Shown here piece by piece: positions 27,050 through 48,481 of a stretch of 64,000 bases of DNA. The number at the start of each line of letters is the position of its first letter. The first letter of the stretch is position 1. This DNA comes from Ophiodon elongatus (Eukaryota; Chordata; Actinopteri; Perciformes; Hexagrammidae), in NCBI GenBank assembly GCA_016806645.1, contig JACSYO010001013.1:2702501-2766500 (forward strand), read 5' to 3'. The notes beneath the pieces are model-generated. The model was not told where the DNA came from. It saw nothing but the letters and a program-made list of their open reading frames with translations, and ran no database searches. The position numbers and the translations under genes are program-made.

Positions 27050-27268
27050 CTTTTTCTGGGGCGCTGCTCTCTACCACAATTATAGAGGAGAAGAAGAGAA
27101 AGCAGCAGCAGCAGCAGCAGCAGAAGAAGAAGAAGACAGCAGCTGTGAGCTAGCTGGCTGAGCTATGTTTACTTTATGTCCGTGAACAACAGCACGTAAC
27201 GTCACGCTTTGCAGTTAAATACGTATTTCATCGAAACACCAATGTTGTCCTTCTCTCCGCACTGAGTG
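27050..27268 (+). promoter_or_regulatory. Probable non-coding first exon and promoter of mief2
   Basis: A segment with a CAG/AAG trinucleotide tract (27103-27136) ends at a strong donor, ACTGAGTG|GTAAGTGAG. It lies 2.6 kb upstream of the mief2 start codon, with no other gene between. Two upstream ATGs (27163 and 27242) open only very short frames. The following 27.27-29.84 kb is intron with no gene seen. The exon's left edge is a guess. Confidence 0.5.
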
Positions 27269-29855
27269 GTAAGTGAGCTGAAGAGTAGTGGAGGCTGTTA
27301 ATGTCCGCTAGTTAACTAACTAAGTTAGCTGGTTAGCTTTTCTAACGGACGTTAGCTGCGACCAGCCGTTGACAGTCGTTTGTTCGTTAGTCCGTCGGTT
27401 GGTCACGTCGGTTATCTGGACGGACATTTACCGTGTTACGTCACTGACGTGAGCTACGTCCGTTGACACACCGGACAAGATGCCAGTGGGTGAGCGATGA
27501 CGTAAAGTTACGTAAATGCCTTAAACTGGACGTGTCCGCATTCCAGCCACGAGGGTCACGTGCAGTTATTCTGCGAGATACGTTTTTATTAAAACAGTTT
27601 GTTAAAGATCTTTGTGGGAGAGAAGCCAGAATGCTCTCGAGTGTTACTGACTCACCTGTGTTGTGTCCCAGTGCTGCCACCTTTGGTCGGTACAGGAGAC
27701 ACAAACACAAAAGAAAACTTTACAAACTAAGTATTTTCATCTGTAGATTACTTTGTTACTCCCTCTTATAGAGGGGATGCCTCTCCTGTCACTCACAGTA
27801 ACAACCTGGTGGTATATGATGCTGCTCATGCTACAAATCTGCCACTTTATTGCTAAAATATTAGGTATAATTCAAGCTAAAATTGCTGAATAAACTGTGT
27901 TGGACTGTGGTATGGTACAGCACCCCTGCGTTGACAGGAAACAGCAAATATCTTATTGGGTAACGGCATTATTTACTTATTGATCTGTTTATCAGCTGCT
28001 CCGTCGGCTCAACCAAAACCTGTCAACATCAGGGATTCTTTGGTTGACCTGACGGTAATGAAGCTGACGTTAAACAGAAAAGTGAACTCTTCTCTGACGT
28101 TGAAAGTATCCCCTCTGTGCTGAACGTGCTGCAGACATTTGTTGTGCAGTAACCTGACAAGCAAGGCTGTGATATATTTGACCCAGCTGGTCTGACTCAG
28201 GCATGTGTTGGGTCTATAAATAGAGCACGTCTCCATTCTTGGGATCCTGTACCTGCCGCAAAAAGAGAGGAGACGCACTCATTTTAAATGGTTTAGAGTC
28301 GTGCCCTGTGGCTATTTCTGCATATCGGGTGCCTGGAGCTAAATACGATAATCACAGTGCACACAGTCAAGTCTTATTCAAAACTAAAAGTATATTTATA
28401 TCATGGTTACATGTCTGTCACCCGCCTTCTACGACCCTTGATCACAGGTTTTAAAGTCAGACAGGCAGCTGTTCTACCAATAAGAAAATATCACAGAAAA
28501 CATTTATATGTCAATGGTTGCTGCATTCTATGTGGCTCACTGGATTCTTAAGGAGACACTGCAATGCAACTGAACCATTGTTAATGTTCATGAACAATTA
28601 ATTACAGTTGTAATATTCCTACTAAGTCAAAAATGTCTCCAGCGAGCAAGGCCTATCTGCCCTCAACTTCTGTGGCACAGAAGCAGCCAAGAGAAACAAA
28701 CCAACAGCTCGGTTCCCAAGTCTCTTTCTATTAGTAGAATGCACGTCTGATTATTCTGTGAGCTTCCTGTTTCTAAAACAAGATCCACCACGGGTTTGTT
28801 AAATGACTGAAATATGATCCTGCTCTTTGTTTAAGGCCAATAAGCGACCTCAACAGAGTGCTTAGTTTTCCAAAACTGAATTTGCCAACAAAGATGAATG
28901 ATGGGAAAATTGCACTAATTAGTCAAGTCGCTTTTATATCCATAGCCTAATATCAAAAATGTGTCTCAAGGGGATTTACAATACATACAGCACAGAATAA
29001 GATTCTTTAATCAATAAAATATAAATTGTCTTCATGTTAACTGCATTATTTAATACATCAGGGACTGTATTGAAACTACACTTAAAAGCAATTTGTTTCT
29101 ATGATGGGAGCTCGATGCGCTCACAGAAAAATCAAAGCTGTTTGGTTTCTCTATGATTCTATAACAGGTCATAAAGTCACTCCGTTTTTTACATATCTTT
29201 GTATTTTTATTTTGGACACGTTCACTAGTTCTTTAACAGAAAGGGATGTTATTCTCAGGAAGATTAAAACATGAATATTGATTATGATTAATGCTCTGTG
29301 GATTCACTGATGTAATTGAAAACTACAGACATACAGAGAGGTGACAAATTAAAGACAAAAGTGAAATAAAGGAAGGTGTTCGGTTACCATAAGTCTACAG
29401 AGCAGCTTCACTGATATTCCCTCATTTGGTGTTTTGGAGAGGGAGAGTGCTTTCTCTAACACGTCGGTCCAAAACCTTTTTTAAGTTTTCATTGGGTTGA
29501 GATCGGATCATCGTTAATTCTATGATATGCAGGTTTTGTGCCAGTTATTAATGCGTTTGCTTTTGTTTGTTTCGCCACTCATGACAGACATCCAGATTTT
29601 TACTTTGTTTACTTTTCCACCTGTCGGTACATCTTGAAATATTATTCTGCTGCACATCGTGTCAGTTTGACTCATGGGTTATTCTGACTTCTTGACATTC
29701 ATGTGGCTGTGTAGCTACATCCCATGATTTCTAGGCATCTAGACTGCTGCAGGTAGAGTTCATTTTTCCTCTATCTGACAGCTATTACTCTCTGCCCACT
29801 TGAATTTATGTTATGCGCTCTCCTTTCCCAAGGCTAACTGCGAAAAAAGGAAGCA

Positions 29856-32800
29856 ATGAACTTCCAGGGCAGTCGTAGGCGAGGAGAGGATGGCATCGCC
29901 GTGGTGATTGATTTCCTGCTGTCTAATGCCCAGCTGGTTCTGGGAATCGGGGGGGCTGCCGTGCTCGGAATCGCTACACTGGCAGTGAAGCGGGTGAGTG
30001 GTTTTTTTTCTTCAGATTGTTAGTACCACATCAGTGCGCCATTCAGAGGCACTCTTCACTCGTCTGTATTTTGGAGACATTCATTACTGCAAAGATTTCG
30101 ACCTGGGCAAAAAAAAAATGCAGTAAAGCCCTGGATTCTCATGAATCTTTAATGCACAAGTGTGATGAACTACTCAAAAAAAAGCATTGAGTTGAATTGG
30201 ATAGATTGGCAGTTCATCCTCCAGCTTTTTCATTAACTGTAGCATGATTTGCTGGTAAATAAATACAGACTATAGTACCAAAACTACTCATTGTTAAGAC
30301 TATAAATAGGTCGATTGCATTTCCAATCTGCAGTATGTGGTCAGTAGTGAAATCCAGGAGTAGGGCCTGAATCAGAATTGTATTGTGTGTTAAAATGATT
30401 GCTGTTTGGCAGTTGACTCTGGATTCACCTAAACTAAGGCAGACAAAAACTGTTTTGTAGTAAAATGTATGTAAATCTACTGCCTGGGTGACAGGAAATG
30501 AAGCAAAAATGCATTTGGAAAATGTTAATTTGTAGTTAATGGCCTAAAATATGCAGAAACTGCTGTCTGAGGTTGCATGAGGCGGAGGTTATCTTTGTGC
30601 CTCTGCAATCTGAATTGGTTTACCTGCGGGTTATGGCAGTGTTTGCACTCGGTACTATCGGTCATGCAGAGCGGCCTGGCGGTGACGATGAGTGTGTGTT
30701 TAGCTGATAGAGCGCGCGGGCCGTGCAGCTGATGATGAAAAGGTGAAGCAGAAGATGGCTGAGAGCTGGGAGGAGTTGAGTTTGGTCTCTGCTTCCCCCA
30801 CACTGATCAAGAAGGGCATCGAGGGCGTGGTGATGAAACATGTTGCCAAGGCAGCCAGACAGCAGAAAGGTATGCGCCACATCCCAGCAACCGAACCCAA
30901 ATGAGACACACAGAAATATCAGAAATGCATTGAGGTGTATATAATAAGGTATATGCTCTAATAATCATTGTGACCCTCTGATAATACTTGACTGCAGTTT
31001 TAATCTCTTTCTCAATCAGCTGATCTTTCACAACAACCTCAGACGTCCTCTCCGGAGGTGCCATCTAAGTCACCCGAGTCAAAGTCCAAGAGACTCCAGC
31101 TGTGTGTCCTCACTTTGCAGGTACACTCTGACGTTTTCGCCTCTGAGCTCTTGAAGGCATAGATTATGCATTCAGCCTTAGCAGCTGCTGTAAGAGCTCT
31201 GCTCGGTGTTGGCTCATTCATTTATGCGTGTGTAACATGTTTTTTAAAGCGCAGTGCTTAGGGGATACGCATTGTTATGCACTGGTTAGGCTGCACAGAG
31301 CCCCAGAGCCCTGCATAATCACAATACTGTGTGTGCTTGTGCACTGGCTGCGTATAGGAAGTCAAACAAGCATGAAAACAGCTTTGAGTTAGTGTGCAGA
31401 ACGCCCACATGAGCAGAAATGTTGTAAATTGTTCTGTATGAGCTACATGAAACAATTTGTTCAGTAAATGTTAGCAGAGCAGCTGCAAACGCATGACTGG
31501 ACATAAGAGGGGATTTGAAGCAATGGGATTTGCCTTTTTAAAGAAAGCTTATGCAAATTGCATCTTTTATGAATAGTTGCACATCTCGATTTTCTATTCT
31601 GCATCCCAGGAACAATGCTTTTTACAATGAATACTGGGAAGTGTACACCTGGGGAAAGAAGCCAATACATGTCCTTTAAATGACTTATTTCTGAAAAGGT
31701 TCCACGAGAGAATCAGTGGTGCGTTTTCCTATGGCAGCGTCCATTGTTTCATATGCTTCTTGGGTCCAGCTTTGCCATGGATATAGCTTTAATACGCTTT
31801 AAGCTGTTAATGGAGCAGCTACACTTACCTTTTTAAATGCTTCTTTAATAGCAGTAACAGAATACACACAGCATTGTTCCTCTGCTGTTCTGCTGATCGC
31901 AGCAACTTAACGCTTAAAAGTTCTTAAACTCAAGATGAAGTGAAAAATGCCTTTTTAACCCTTTCAGATCACATCCTGGTCATATTGTGCACCTATATAT
32001 ATGCACAAAAAAAATCTATTTTTATATCAAAATCCAATCATATTTTCTTCCTGTTAAACAAAATATGAGGTTTGCTTGCGTAAGCTAGTACCAATAAATT
32101 TCAACCAATAATATCATGAGATCAATCAATCAATCAATCAATCGGCAACCTTTAGGACAATGGCGGTTTGTGTAGAGCCACAGTCTTATGTAGCTCTGTA
32201 TTGCACTACATTCAAAGCCCGCCCACTTTATAGCCGTCTAATCAAATGCGAAGGATTTGATTTAAATCCCTCTTATAACGTTACACCGCTCAAGTATTCT
32301 GTTTCACTTGGGAATACGCCCCAGTACAGAAGCTAAATATGCTCCAACTTTAAATCTGCTTGGAGGCACAAAACAACCCAAAATATTATATTACTCAAGA
32401 GACCGCTGTGTGTTTTCCCAGCGGAAGTGTAAAAACATCAAAACTGTTTTGTTACCTTCATGTTTAGAGTTGTCATCTCGGCATCACAGTATGTGTGCCG
32501 CTCTGAAGGATGCACATGCATGGACATGATACAGTAGTTTTCTGCCTGAGCTCTGCATCATTGAAAGACTGTATGAAATGTGTGTAGGAGCGACTGCAGC
32601 AGTACTATCACACGAGGGCGGCACTCGCTCCCGATGAGGTCCGGAGGGCTCAGTCTCTCGCCGTGGACATCTGCACTGAGATCCAGGGCTTTCTGCACAG
32701 CCGTCTTCCCGACATGCCCCTGGGAGAGATGAACCTCGGAGGTTCTCTACTGGACGACCTGCAGGTACACACACTGTATTCTCTTCTTTCGCCCCTTTTG

Positions 32801-34750
32801 TGTTGTTGCACAGCACGGTGTTGGATGAGTACCACCTGGGTTTACGTCTGTGTGTGTTTAGGTGGTCAGTGCGGACCACGCATGTCTGCTGGTGCCTCTG
32901 CAGCTGGAAGCCTCTCTGTGGCGTCTCATCCCAGGAGAGGAAACGCTGCTCACACACCCGCTGCACTGGATGGTCCGACGGGTCAATCTGGAGTATTTTC
33001 CCAGAGGACTCAGCTACTGGGACAGGTGATCACGCACCGATAACCCAAATATTTTGTATTTGTCAAGCAGCCTGCACTTTTAGGTGTTTCTTTCTATTTA
33101 AATAGATCAGGCCTGTTTGTGTAGCTAGTAGATTTCTACTGCTCATTTGCAACAATTGTGTTTTTTACCACAAATAATGCAAAGTGATTGTCAGGAAACG
33201 TATTGTATTGCATCTCTTTCTTTACCAAAACTAAACCCGCAACTAATAATTAGTCATTATCTATTAACCTACCAATTGTTTTTCCAGTCAAGCTGCAGTT
33301 TATTTTTAAATGTATACATTTTAATTACCCTCACTATTTAAAGCAACCTTTATCCTCTAATTATCTCATTATAATTGAGACACTCTACACAGATATATAT
33401 TTCTTTCTGTTCCTGCAGTCTCTAAGTCAATCACTAAGGTCTAAGAATTCACTAATTGTTTCAGCTCGAACTAAAACTAACCGTTTTTAGTAATTAAAGT
33501 TGTATTTAACATTCACATAACCTGCATTCACAGACAGGATCCTTAAAAAGCTTTAATCAATATTTCTTTATATTAACATTGAATCAGATTGAAATGTGTA
33601 ATGTAAGAGGTCACTAATTGAGTTTTAAATCACCATCAACCAACATAAATTCAGTGTAAAAGGAGATGCTACCTTTTTTTAAATGAGCCTTTGTAAATAC
33701 ATTGAATCAGCAGTAATCGACTTAATCAGAGCTAAAGGTTTGTTAGGAAACACTCTGCTGTAAAATTGAGCCATTCAGTAAAGCGGTCTGTCGGTGTCCT
33801 GCAGGTACCTGGTGGGCGGTTACCTGTCGGCAGAAGTGGTTGTGAACATGTTCAGTAAAGCTGTGATGGAAACTGTGAACTGGCCGTCCATCAGCAGCAC
33901 CATGGACTGCCTCGTCAGACCTGTACTGGGAGGACCCGACCTGAGGCTGGAGATTCGGTGTGTGTCCGTCCTTCTATTGTTGTTTTCAATGTTGAGATTC
34001 AATTACAAAAGAAGCGCTTGGTTTTTTTTTTTATTCGTTAACTCGGCCGTTTGAAGTTTAGAAGGCGTAATGACACAATTATCTAATAGTTGCCGATGCA
34101 GTGGTTAACTCATGTAAAGTGTTTATTTAAACGTTTCAGTAGTGAGCTGCTGTTCATTCGTAAAGAACAATGCTGTTGATTCACACGTTATCCATTTATC
34201 TCTTAATGTCTCCCTAATGTGCAACAGTCTTGCATGTTTAAGTATCGACAAGGCAACTAAATAGAAGTCCTTCAAATCCCCTGGGTTGAACGGGATGCTA
34301 GAAGAAAAACCCTCTGTTTGAACAATGGCTCAAATCACTGTGTGATGTGAAGAGTGTGCACACAGGAGAAGCTTGCCTTCAGGGCTTTCTGACAGAAATC
34401 TCCCTAGGATTAGGCAACAAGCCGACACGGTTAGGTTTAGGAAAAGATCATGTTTTGGGTTAAAATAAACGCCCTCTGGCAGAAAGCCCGGAAGGCAAAC
34501 TTCTCCCGTGTGTGAAAAGCGTCGCCCCTTGTGACAATCCCAAAGACTTATCTCTCAACCCTGCAGTTCCCCCCCCGAGCTAGAAGGAGCCACCACTTAA
34601 GTGTTTTGGTTCACTCTCACCGTTCTAAAGAAAAAGCTTTGATTAAACCCCCCTGTACACTTTCAACAGACAGACAAAGTTAGCGACATAGTAGAGCATT
34701 TAGCAGGAGGTGGTGGAGACGAAAACTGAGCTAAAGGGAGAGTGAGGCAA

Positions 34751-34828
<78 letters not shown>

Positions 34829-35383
34829 CGTTCTCTCTAATGGACTTCTCTCCTGTTCCTCTTCTAACCCTTCAGGCCTAGAAATGAAGACGGGGCGGAG
34901 AGCAGCGATCAGCCCCTGTTCATCTCCGTGCTGCCTCTGCTGAGGGAGGAGGACGTGGTTCTGACTGCCCAGCCGGAGCTCACCTCTCCCTGGGTCAACG
35001 CCTGGCGCCTGTCTCTCTACCCGTGGGAGAACCAGCGGCTGACTCAGCTCGACGACGCCGACAACGGACGCCGCAGGCACGCGCTCAAAACCCTCAAGGC
35101 GGTGTGCAGACTGAACCCTTCCCTGCGGCCGCTCGGCGCCGCCCCGCTGGCCAATCTCATCCTGCACCTCAGTGACCGTGAAAGCGACTGGTCCGAGATC
35201 AGCCTGCATGTGAGATTCCAGCAGTGCATCACAGAGCTGATTGGCTACCTGGAACGAGGGGCGTTACACAGCTACTTCAAGCCAGCTGTCAATCTGCTGA
35301 GCGGCTTGTCAGAGGACCAGGTGGACCAGATGGGTTTCATGCTGTACTGCGCTGTGTCAGAGCCGGAAATACTGCTTATATAA
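29856..35383 (+). CDS. mief2: Mitochondrial dynamics protein MiD49 (MIEF2), complete, 7 coding exons
   Basis: Outer-mitochondrial-membrane receptor that recruits DRP1 (DNM1L) for fission. Exons 29856-29993, 30704-30869, 31020-31120, 32588-32764, 32862-33025, 33805-33957, 34876-35383 close in phase to 468 residues, close to human MIEF2 (454) and MIEF1 (463). After a basic N-terminus with DGIAVVIDFLLSN, residues about 25-44 form a membrane anchor (VLGIGGAAVLGIATLAVKR). A linker and then the nucleotidyltransferase-like fold follow, with HPLHWMVRRVNLEYFPRG, WDRYLVGGYLSAEVV and a C-terminal HSYFKPAVNLLSGL. The start is the ATG in GAAGCAATGAAC. I prefer MIEF2 over its paralogue MIEF1 because of overall resemblance and because it lies between alkbh5 and smcr8, as in human. 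Confidence 0.95.
34359..34514. mobile_element. Foldback MITE with about 38-bp inverted ends in the last mief2 intron
   Basis: The left end CACACAGGAGAAGCTTGCC and the reverse complement of the right end CACACACGGGAGAAGTTTGCC are near-identical, and the similarity continues through CTTCAGGGCTTTCTGACAGA versus CTTCCGGGCTTTCTGCCAGA. The centre holds GGTTAGGTTTAGGAAAAG and TTTTGGGTTAAAATAA, words recurrent in fish repeats. About 155 bp in total, without an open frame. Confidence 0.75.
34754..34827 (+). repeat. (GT)n microsatellite
   Basis: About 37 GT units in the last intron of mief2, about 50 bases before the acceptor of the terminal exon at 34876. Confidence 0.95.
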
Positions 35384-36270
35384 CCGTTTGCACACACACA
35401 CAACATATTTCAAGCTCTGTCACACACACACAGATCAAATGAGTACTCTTCTAGCGGTCAAAATGTTTGGGTCAAAGCTAAGACGTCGTGTTCTTCCCAC
35501 TGCGTGCTCCCGTTCTTTAGCTCCTCCGTCCTGCTTCGATGCAGGAATACAGTTGGAATTACAAAACGGCAGCATGCTCCACACCGGAGGAGGAGACGCA
35601 CGGAGAGACGAGATGTGAAAGTGATAATCGGGCTCAACGAACCACTCCAGAGGAATGGAGACGTGCCAAGGAAAGGAGACGAGGAAGTGTTCATCGACAT
35701 GTTTGACCGGATGCTTCAGGATGTACCTGATCAGAACACCACAGCCACCAAAGTCTGCATTTAAGTTTGAATGATTGTTGTTTTTTCACAGGGAGTTGGC
35801 GATGGTCAGCGTGGCCACATATACAGTTCATACAGTTCACATGCAAATTAAAAGCAGAGGACAGTTTATTGCCTCTAACTGAAGGCGTGTGCTCTGCATT
35901 ATTTTCCTAAATCTCCTTTAATATAATGTAACTATGCAGAAAATGAATGACCTGCTTAATACCAACGGGTTTTAATGCACTTATAAAACTATTTAGTCTG
36001 TCTAACTTATTTAACGCAAAGGGTATATTTTATCATACTTGAGGTTAAAGTGTGCAGTATTTTGTTTGTCTCATTTGGTGTTCAGTCTGTTGCCAATCGT
36101 ATTTGGGTTAACTTACCCTTTAAATTATGATGAAAGTTGCCTCATAATTGTATGCTGTTGCTTTTAAATACCGTATGAATGTTTTGGCCATTTTCTTGAG
36201 TTGTGAGTGCTTGCTGAGTGAAGGAAAATTTATTTTTTTTGTGATTGAACTGTTAAACTGCAAATAAAAA
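35384..36270 (+). promoter_or_regulatory. mief2 3' UTR with polyadenylation signal
   Basis: Sequence from the TAA to an AATAAA at about 36263-36268. Small open frames at 35388-35764 have no family signature and lie inside this UTR. Confidence 0.6.
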
Positions 36271-36299
36271 TTAAAGCATTTGTTTAGATTCTTGCTCTG

Positions 36300-38150
36300 T
36301 TGCCCTGAAATCTTTCTGTTCTAACTTGAAAATCGGGTGTCACGAAGACAAGTGATAAGATTACACTACATTTAAATACAGCGGAAATTAAATGGCTTCT
36401 AGAGTTAGTGTTTTTAGTGTACCATTCTCTGACTGTTTACGTGCAGAGCTGTTAAACCTTCATATTTACACAGAATAAGGACTCGTTTGTTTGTTTGTTT
36501 GTTTGTTTTCTGAGTCCTGCACCCGCAAAGGTCAGTATCCAACCGACACGCGACACTGTTTACACTTTTTATTGTATTGTTTCCGTAACTTACTGGAAAC
36601 AATTACCTGTTTACAGTATCTTTACTTTTTTTTTAAGGTTTACTGTGAAACAGCTTTACTGTAATTGTCTTTTACAGTATAACTGATCCATTGTAATTAT
36701 GGTTTACTGTAATTACATTTTAGTGTGATACTGTAAATTACTATATACTAAGATTTTATATATCCTATTAATATACATTAACTAATTAATGCAAATTTAC
36801 TTTTTACTGTATAAGAATATTTTACTATAAAAAAATTATATTTCATAAAAAGTGAATAAAACAGGTATTGTCAACAAATTAAATCAATTTAAGTGTTAAT
36901 GTCACAAAACTCATTAGTGGCTTAAAGAAATAAAATAATACAGAATTTTGTACATCACACAAGATGAGCACACTTGCATAATTTAAATGCCAAACTAGGG
37001 TTAGTCTTCATCCACAGTGGGATGATGCTGGGATGCATCTTGCGATAACAAAGCTGTAAAGAAATAAGAGGGACAATGTGAGAGGTCATGTGAGGGTCAG
37101 GGGGTCATGTTTAAAATCAACAATAGCCTAACAAATATGACAATCATCCAGAAACATAAAATCAGTGGCGGTAGTAAAAGCTTTAAGCTCCAGCTATAGT
37201 AGCTGTGGTACCACTTGAGAGACATCTGTACTAATTGAAATACTTAAATACCCCAGTAAGAGCAGTCGTGCTGCAGTTGTAATATAACCAATATAGTAAC
37301 GAAATCATATGAGGTTGATGATCGTGTCTAGTTATTGTTACCAGTTTGCAAGAGCCTCATGTGACCTCACGCAACATTCTCAGTTGACAGTATGACGTCA
37401 TCTGTCACGCTGCAGCAGCATCATGTTAAAGCTGATGTCAGCGTAACAGTAACATTAGTAGTTAAAGCCGCAGCAGGAAAACAAGTTAGTGTCGGTACTA
37501 ATTGTAAGCATCCCTGAATGTACCAGGAAAAAGATGGAGGCACACAAAGTCAGAAAATAAAACTTTAAAACTCGTCTCGGTGTGTCTTATTTTTCCATCA
37601 ACAACACGAGTAGGTTCCCTGAAGGTTGTCAGTAAATTTCATTAAAATTGTGACAAAAATAATATAATATTTCGACAAAGGTGGTCTTTTTTAATTGATT
37701 TGTAATTACATGAATCAAAGATCAGGAAGAGGAAAATGTAACTCACAAGTCATCACAGTGCACAGCCGTGACAAAAACAATCTGATTTGGGCCACTTTTG
37801 CTTGCAGTGTGAACTGAGAGGTTTAAAATGTATTTAATGTAACCAGTTGTTTGACATATTATAAGACGTTTGACTGGTTTATACAGATTGGTGATCTGCT
37901 ATCCTGCCTCCCCTCATTGATATGGATGGGATGAACTAAATAACCAAAACAGTGCAACAGCCCGACAAATTACATCCTCCTAAATGATCAGTTAAACCGT
38001 CTCTAAAACCGTTTGAACTCAAACTGAACATTAAAACGTTGATGAAGGATTTATTGCAGCATTGTTCAATCACACTGTATTACTTTTAGCAGCTAGTTGT
38101 GCCCATCGACTGTATTTAAGTGTTTTCCAACTGCTTTTCAACGGCTTGCC
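36300..38150. other. Intergenic region between mief2 and smcr8
   Basis: No gene recognised and no remnant of TOP3A. At about 36600-36850 the word TTTACTGTA/TACAGTA and variants recur many times, a low-complexity or decayed-repeat pattern. TTTG tetranucleotide units occur at 36485-36509, and an A-run at 38162-38179. Confidence 0.6.
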
Positions 38151-38189
38151 AACGGATGTTTAAAAAAAAAAAAAAAAAACTTTTATTTT

Positions 38190-38751
38190 GAAACGGGTGA
38201 CCGGAAGTCCAACGAACTCGGCTCGAGACCTTCTGCGCGCGAGACCTCAGCGAGACGCCGCTTTCGCAACAGAGGGGAGTCCTTACCGGCGCGGCGTCCG
38301 TCACACGGCTAAATATGGGCGTCGAGGCTTCAGTCTACCGGTCGAATACGTGACGCCGAGAGGCGCCGGTAGTGTCACAGTGGAAAGAGGAACACAAATC
38401 CTGGGACTTATGTCGGCGGACCGTTGGACTCTCGCTCGCCGGGAAGTTTCGCTTCTCCGTTAAGTTTCCCTCGGGTGTCGGTTCCTGAAAACGCCCCTTG
38501 TTGTTTTCACCGGAAGCTGAGAGGTTAACGTTAACGTTACTTCTCAGAAGTTTTACTCTAGAACTGCGCAACAAGTTCTGAGCTCTCCGGCTGCTGCTGC
38601 TGTTGTTGTTGTTGCTGTTGCTCCTGCTGCTGCGTCCCGTCCCGTGCGAGCAGCTGACTCACCGACTGGAAGGCACCGGATCACTGCGATGTTCAGGCCC
38701 CGGCGCTGAGTAGATCCTCCACGGGTTGAAACCCCGCTTCATGGTCTGAAG
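38190..38751 (+). promoter_or_regulatory. smcr8 promoter and 5' UTR region
   Basis: CpG-rich sequence with TTAACGTTAACGTTAC at about 38523-38539 and a CTG/TTG trinucleotide tract at 38590-38635 just upstream of the start codon. No TATA box seen. Confidence 0.5.
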
Positions 38752-46388
<7,637 letters not shown>

Positions 46389-47270
46389 CACTGGATGGAC
46401 AAGAAACACTTGCCTCGTCACAAAGAAGGTCTATTATTATTATTATAATAATAATAACACCTACAACCAAATGCAATGAGTTGTGTCGTCTGCCACTGAG
46501 GGATCACGCTTATATGTTTTTATCTGCAGTGTTGAATGTTCGTGTGTATGCATGACTTTTACTGATTCTTTATTTCTATTATGCCGTGGGTCACTTTGGA
46601 TTACTGTACACAAACGCACTAGTGCCTCAACGGCACCAAAGACTTTTCCATGCTGGTTCAATTAATGAAGTACTTTTCTCTTTTTTTTTTTTTCCTTTTT
46701 TTTATTGGAGTGTGTTTTTAAAATGAAGGCTTATAACTGAATCACATGATAACTCTTTGTAATTTAAGATAATTGAGCCACATATGAAAACTGGGCAAAA
46801 AAAACCAAACTGTGACATATATGAGATTGCTGTTCCGCCAGTGGAGTATTGTTGTTTGTATTTCTTTTAGGATCTTGGTGGTACTACGTGGACTGGTAAT
46901 TATTTACTTTTATAAACAGCCTCGACTGTAACGTGGTCTGTTGCTCTGTCATTTTAACGTTTAACCAGTTTAGCTGCATTAGAATAAGCGACTTAAGCCA
47001 GCTGTACAACTCGATCTATTAAAAGAAGCACAGGTTCAGATGAACGGCCGGTTGAAAACAAGAAAACTTGTTTTTGAGTAATTTCACCAATTCATGCGGA
47101 AATTAAAAAAATCTATAAAGTAGAATAGACAAGAAATGAAATCGGTCTCCCCTCAGTCCACTGCCAATATCACATTAGTCGACATTAAACTGTCGTGGAA
47201 AATGCTGTATGTCTTGCTGACGATTAGATGAGAAGAGAAACTCAGCTGAGCGCAAAGACTGGAAATAAAG
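46389..47270 (+). promoter_or_regulatory. smcr8 3' UTR with candidate polyadenylation signal
   Basis: A/T-rich sequence with an ATT/TAA run (46432-46457) and a T-run (46680-46703). The first clear AATAAA is at about 47264-47269. Confidence 0.5.
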
Positions 47271-47754
47271 GTCCAATAGTAACAATCCACTTACCAGCAC
47301 ATTTAAAGCAGCAGTGAATTCAGTTCAAACACTTTTACTGGACAAACCTTGTGTGCTGCTAGTTTTAGCTGACTCTGAATACAGGTATGATTTACACATA
47401 CGGGACCTTAGTTTGACTACAGATCTGGTTAAAGATAAAAAATGACTTTGAAACGTCAGAAATATCTTCCAGGACCGTGCCATGTACTTCCTTTTGAGTA
47501 ACATTAAATCATATTAAAACTCAGCATAAACAGCTCGGCTGTTGTGACAACTTAATGACATTTGACTCTGAAGACGTGAGATGCAGCTAAACATGCAAAA
47601 TGATACAGAAACGATTAATTACACCGTGGGATTGTTCGCCGATTTTAGAAACCTGGCTTGAACTCTAAACTGCAGCTAATAACAGAACAGTTTCCTTCTG
47701 TTTGACACTTTGATTTTATTGATTGATTGATTGATTGATGCAAATATGAGCCAT

Positions 47755-47875
47755 ATTCAGCATGCGTGTATTTACTCTGAATTCTAATATGAGCAACATA
47801 AGCAATAAAAACAGCGTCAAAGCATGAAAAGTCACTTTTTCCATTTATTTGTCAACATTACATGATGGTCTGTGA
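47755..47875. repeat. Diverged direct repeat, copy A
   Basis: CAGCATGCGTGTATTTACTCT ... GCAACATAAGCAA ... AGTCA ... CCATTTATTTGTCAACATTACATGATGG parallels 48482-48610 in the same order, with indels. It lies between the convergent smcr8 and RIN13-like genes. Confidence 0.7.
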
Positions 47876-48481
47876 TGGGCAATTGCATTAAAAGTTAATA
47901 TCATGAATATATTAAAGTCATGAATATAGACACCACTCAATTAAAAAAAAACACCAGAAGGACAAAAAGATGATTTCCGCTGTTAACCGAGAACATATAG
48001 GATTAATCGATTAACTTGTTTAAGAGGAGGAGCCACAGTGTGGTTTTATATAATATAATGTAACGGTTATAGTCTATGAACAACTTCATTGAGCACCACA
48101 GAAGAAAATGTGTAGTTCCAGCTTTGTTACCTTACACATAGATGAATAATCAGTCGCTTCAACACAGATATGAATACAGATTGAGGAAAAAAAAAAGCTA
48201 TGGGATCAGTACTACATGACACCCTATCATTAATTTAATAAAAAGTCCTAATATAGGTCATAAAATACTCATAGCATGTCTTAAAGTCAAAAATGTATTT
48301 CTTAAAGAAGCCATAAAATGTTATAGTATAGTTTATCATAAGTCAATATATCATGAAATGTCATATCTGAAAAAATTCTCAGTATAGTAAATAAGTCAAA
48401 CAAAGTTATAACATAATATGAATGTCATGAAAAGTAAAAAAAAGAAAAGTCAGTACAGAATATCACAAAGTCTCGAGTTCA

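Noticed and set aside
35504..35764. 86-codon frame after the mief2 stop, ending FIDMFDRMLQDVPDQNTT
   Set aside because: Lies in the 3' UTR, with no acceptor or homology that would extend MIEF2, whose conserved C-terminus already ends at 35383.
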